A stretch of DNA of 8,253 nucleotides from NCBI GenBank assembly GCA_022708765.1, contig JAKIYB010000174.1:1-8253 (forward strand), read 5' to 3'. Both the position numbers and the translations under genes were made by a program. The notes under the pieces are model-generated. The model saw only the letters and a program-made list of their open reading frames with translations, was not told where the DNA came from and made no database searches. This stretch comes from Armatimonadota bacterium (GTDB lineage: Bacteria; Armatimonadota; Hebobacteria; CAIYQO01). This document shows positions 5,721 through 8,253 of this stretch, piece after piece (the stretch's first letter is position 1; every line of letters begins with the position of its first letter).

Positions 5721-8024
5721 ATGACACAGGATATGGAATTCGGCGTCGAACCGGCATTTGACGAGATGCCGGCCATACTGGAGGGGTGGCTTCCGGCGTT
5801 GGACTCCATCGCGGACGGCGCGGTGGTGCTCCACCCAGACGGCCGCGTCCGCTACCTGTCATCGCGCGCCGAAATCCTTCTCGGCTTTTCCCTGCATGAA
5901 ATTATCGGGCAGACAATACGTGATTTCCCCCTCACCATCACCACGCGCGATGGACGCCCACTGCCGGATGATGCCTTTCCCGCTCATCAGATTACCCTGA
6001 CTGGCCATGCGATCCGCGACTTTGAACTGCGCATGACGCGGCGCAATGGCTCTTGCGTGACGCTTGCCATGAATGCCGCGCCTATTCTCAAAGCCGGCGG
6101 CGCCGTGGCCTTTATCCTCATCACGCTCACTGACCGCACCCTTGCATATCAGACGGAACAAAACCTGCAGGTCAATGAACGCTTCACCACCAGCATATTT
6201 ACGCATATTCAAGATGGCATCTCTATCCTCGACGCGAACCTGACCGTATTGCTCGCTAACCCCGCCATGGAGCGCTGGAACGCCGCGCGGGCGCCATTAG
6301 TGGGCAAGCGCTGTTATCAGGCGTTTCACGGCCAGGCCATCCCCTGTGAGAATTGCCCCTCGCTGCGCACGTTGCAGACCGGCGAATCGGCAAATGCCGT
6401 CGTGCCGCTGCGTGGTGCCGACGGACAGGTAAACGGCTGGGTTGAGCTGTATACCTTCCCGCTGCGCGATGACGGTTCCGACCGGGTGATCGGCGTGATC
6501 GAATACGTGCGTGACATCACCGACCGCGTGGAAGCGGAAAGCGCGCTTCAATATGCCCACGCGGAAGAACGCCAGTTTATCGAGCGCCTGCGCGCGCTGC
6601 ATGACGTGCGCAATGTTCTCGTTGAAACCACATCACCCGATGATCTCTTCCGCCATGCCGTAGAGCTTGGCCATCACCGGCTCGGTTTCGAACGCGTATC
6701 CGTCTGGCTCCTTGATACGAACGCACCGGATTGCGTCATCGGCACCTACGGCATTGATGAACAAGGCCATCCACGCGATGAACGCCAGCTTCGCCTGCCT
6801 ATCTCCCCGGAAAGCATGATCGGGCGCCTGCATGCCGAGAAGCAGCGCGCCTGCGTCTGCGAACATGATGCTGATCTGATGGATCACCAGGGTCGCGTTA
6901 TTGGCCGTGGTACTCACCTGCTCGCGCCGATCTGGGATGCCGCGGAGATCATTGGCTTCCTGAGCGTGGATAACGCGCTCTCGTCCAAACCAGTACAGGA
7001 TGCCACCCGCGAGTTGATGGAGCTATACGCGTCAGTGCTCGGGTACCGTTATACCCGCTTGCGCACGATTGATGAACTGCAGCAGAGTGAAAGCCGCTAC
7101 CGCATCCTCGCGGAACATGTCAGCGATCTGATCTGGTCCACCGATCTGGATGGCCGCATCACCTATGTCAGTCCCTCTATCTTGCGAATAGCCGGATTCT
7201 TGCCAGAGGAGGTGGTCGGATATACCATCGCTGAAGTGCTCACTCCCGCCTCGCACGATATTGCCATGCGCGCCTTGTCGGAAGAAATGAAAAATGAACA
7301 CGCAAGTGAGGACCAGGAGCGATCGCGCGTGCTCGAGGTTGAGCTCCGCTGTAAAGACGGCTCGTTGATCTGGACCGAAGTGACCGCCAACTTCCTGCGT
7401 GACGAGCAGGGACGCCCCACCGGCCTGCTTGGTGTCATTCGCGATATCACCGCGCGAAAACAGACGGAATCACGTCTCAGTTACCTGGCCTATTACGATG
7501 CCCTCACCGGTCTGCCGAACCGCCTGCTATTGCACGATCGTCTAAATCGCGCGCTGGCTCGCGTCCAGCGCGAGCAAATTCTCGTCGCGGTTATGCTCAT
7601 GGACCTTGACCGCTTCAAAGAAGTGAATGATACCTACGGCCACATCGCCGGCGACGAACTGCTGGTACAGGTCGCCCGCCGCCTGAATGGCTGTGTGCGC
7701 GAGAGCGACACGGTGGCGCGCCTCTGTGGCGACGAATTCGTGCTCATGCTGCCGGCTATCGGCTCTCGGGAGAATGCCGCCGTGACCGTGGAGCGCGTGT
7801 TGATGGCTTTCCGACAACCGCTGATCATCGCTGGCCGCTCCCTCACTATCACCCCGAGCCTGGGTGTTTGTTTCGCACCTGATGACGGGGCGACCGTCGA
7901 AGAATTGCTGCAGCGCGCTGATCTCGCCATGTATGCCGCGAAGGCCCGTGGGCGTAACGCATGCGTGGAATATACTCCCGAACTCGCCGACCAGGCGGAA
8001 CTGATGCGCATGCAGCGACCGTAA
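5721..8024 (+). CDS. PAS-PAS-GAF-PAS-GGDEF protein, probable diguanylate cyclase
   Basis: A 767-residue signalling protein with no membrane segment, so probably cytoplasmic. It would make cyclic di-GMP from two GTP in response to sensed signals. PAS1 spans about 21-140. PAS2 (about 150-270) holds C198, C209 and C212 in a CYQAFHGQAIPCENCP stretch. GAF spans about 285-440 and PAS3 about 452-580 (ending GVIRDITARK). GGDEF spans about 585-752: YDALTGLPNR at 592-601, DLDRFKEVND at 628-637, SLGVCFAPDDG at 713-723 and ADLAMYAAKARGRN at 733-746. The signature is CGDEF (669-673), with cysteine for the first glycine. The product-inhibition I-site RESD (660-663) lies exactly five residues ahead and is intact. 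There is no EAL or HD-GYP domain. ATG 5721 is preceded by GGAG (5713-5716), four bases away; no earlier in-frame start is open beyond the stop at 5658. Transcription ends at the strong hairpin directly after the stop. The sensed ligands are unknown. Confidence 0.93.
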   Translation: MTQDMEFGVEPAFDEMPAILEGWLPALDSIADGAVVLHPDGRVRYLSSRAEILLGFSLHEIIGQTIRDFPLTITTRDGRPLPDDAFPAHQITLTGHAIRDFELRMTRRNGSCVTLAMNAAPILKAGGAVAFILITLTDRTLAYQTEQNLQVNERFTTSIFTHIQDGISILDANLTVLLANPAMERWNAARAPLVGKRCYQAFHGQAIPCENCPSLRTLQTGESANAVVPLRGADGQVNGWVELYTFPLRDDGSDRVIGVIEYVRDITDRVEAESALQYAHAEERQFIERLRALHDVRNVLVETTSPDDLFRHAVELGHHRLGFERVSVWLLDTNAPDCVIGTYGIDEQGHPRDERQLRLPISPESMIGRLHAEKQRACVCEHDADLMDHQGRVIGRGTHLLAPIWDAAEIIGFLSVDNALSSKPVQDATRELMELYASVLGYRYTRLRTIDELQQSESRYRILAEHVSDLIWSTDLDGRITYVSPSILRIAGFLPEEVVGYTIAEVLTPASHDIAMRALSEEMKNEHASEDQERSRVLEVELRCKDGSLIWTEVTANFLRDEQGRPTGLLGVIRDITARKQTESRLSYLAYYDALTGLPNRLLLHDRLNRALARVQREQILVAVMLMDLDRFKEVNDTYGHIAGDELLVQVARRLNGCVRESDTVARLCGDEFVLMLPAIGSRENAAVTVERVLMAFRQPLIIAGRSLTITPSLGVCFAPDDGATVEELLQRADLAMYAAKARGRNACVEYTPELADQAELMRMQRP

Positions 8025-8057
8025 CGCAAACCGCCCGCGAGATGCGGGCGGTTTGCG
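8025..8057. terminator. Perfect stem-loop between convergent genes, bidirectional terminator
   Basis: The arms 8025-8038 and 8044-8057 pair over 14 bp without a mismatch around a five-base loop (GAGAT). It starts at the base after the GGDEF stop codon and ends 20 bases before the stop codon of the convergent chaperone gene. It can therefore serve both transcripts. Neither side has a strong T-run, although the stem contains an AAA/TTT step. Confidence 0.75.
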
Positions 8058-8077
8058 CTCTCTCCTCACGCCAGCGT

Positions 8078-8253
8078 TCACGCCACGCGCTGCTGGTCGC
8101 CCTCCACGAAGAGGCGGGTGACAATGCGCCCGTCTTCCACGTCGATGATGATGGTATCGCCATCGCGGAAGGTGCCGTCCAGCAGGCCGCGCGAGATCTG
8201 GTTCTCTACCTGTCGCTGGATGACGCGCCGCAGTGGCCGCGCTCCATAGGCGG
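8078..8253 (-). CDS. clpB: ClpB/ClpC-family AAA+ chaperone, C-terminal 57 residues (N-terminus off right edge)
   Basis: The minus strand from 8253 reads AYGARPLRRVIQRQVENQ, then GLLDGTFRDGDTIIIDV, and stops with TGA at 8080-8078. YGARPLRR (sensor-2 arginine region, small domain of the second AAA+ module) and F.DGDTI are typical of the C-terminus of ClpB disaggregases and of the related ClpC unfoldases. ClpB works with DnaK to rescue aggregated proteins in the cytoplasm. The reading ends GDQQRVA, without a ClpP-related feature that could be used here. ClpB is slightly preferred over ClpC, but 57 residues cannot decide. Heat-shock control cannot be judged because the start lies outside the window. 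Confidence 0.8.
   Translation of the reverse strand, partial: AYGARPLRRVIQRQVENQISRGLLDGTFRDGDTIIIDVEDGRIVTRLFVEGDQQRVA

Noticed and set aside
5695..5724. Nine-codon ORF whose TGA overlaps the GGDEF ATG
   Set aside because: No Shine-Dalgarno precedes it and the peptide (MFPRARGVL) has no attenuator-like codon run; the overlap is probably chance.
4725..5834. 369-codon open frame on the minus strand across the macroglobulin end and the GGDEF start
   Set aside because: It covers two real genes and their gap in antisense, has shadow-like composition and no domain motif.
1..8253. A single defence or signalling operon spanning all four genes
   Set aside because: The genes are divergent, then separated by a hairpin, then convergent; families are unrelated and only adjacency links them.

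Overview
The window is bacterial chromosomal DNA, GC-rich, with densely packed genes. It holds two complete genes and the ends of two others. The set is an ancient-type 2-oxoacid:acceptor oxidoreductase subunit, a membrane-anchored animal-like alpha-2-macroglobulin, a PAS/GAF/GGDEF signalling protein and a ClpB/ClpC-type chaperone. This points to a free-living environmental bacterium, perhaps of the Armatimonadota, Planctomycetota or Chloroflexota type, but nothing here fixes the phylum. I see no tRNA, rRNA, CRISPR array, transposase or attachment site.

Layout. Positions 1-622 (minus) hold the N-terminal 207 residues of a 2-oxoacid:acceptor oxidoreductase gamma-type subunit. It has a good extended -10 promoter and a Shine-Dalgarno site, and it runs off the left edge. 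A divergent 235-bp control region follows, with a possible ECF-sigma-type promoter facing right. Positions 858-5525 (plus) encode a 1555-residue alpha-2-macroglobulin with an N-terminal membrane anchor, a CxEQ thioester motif and a C-terminal receptor-binding-like domain. A 195-bp gap carries a stem-loop and a minimal two-codon ORF. Positions 5721-8024 (plus) encode a 767-residue PAS-PAS-GAF-PAS-GGDEF protein whose signature reads CGDEF. A strong stem-loop at 8025-8057 separates it from the convergent last 57 codons of a ClpB/ClpC-family AAA+ chaperone (minus, 8078-8253).

How the genes relate. They do not look like one operon: the first two diverge, the second and third are separated by a stem-loop, and the last two converge. 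The macroglobulin would be a cell-envelope protease trap, and the GGDEF protein would make cyclic di-GMP in response to cytoplasmic or redox signals. A functional link between them is not supported beyond adjacency.

The most interesting observation is inside the macroglobulin. At the position of the bait region (where complement C3/C4/C5 carry the anaphylatoxin domain) there is an insert of about 200 residues. Part of it reads like the globular half of a type II secretion major pseudopilin (GspG): a long helix, then DRWGTYYR, then a SAGPD...DDI loop that binds calcium in GspG.
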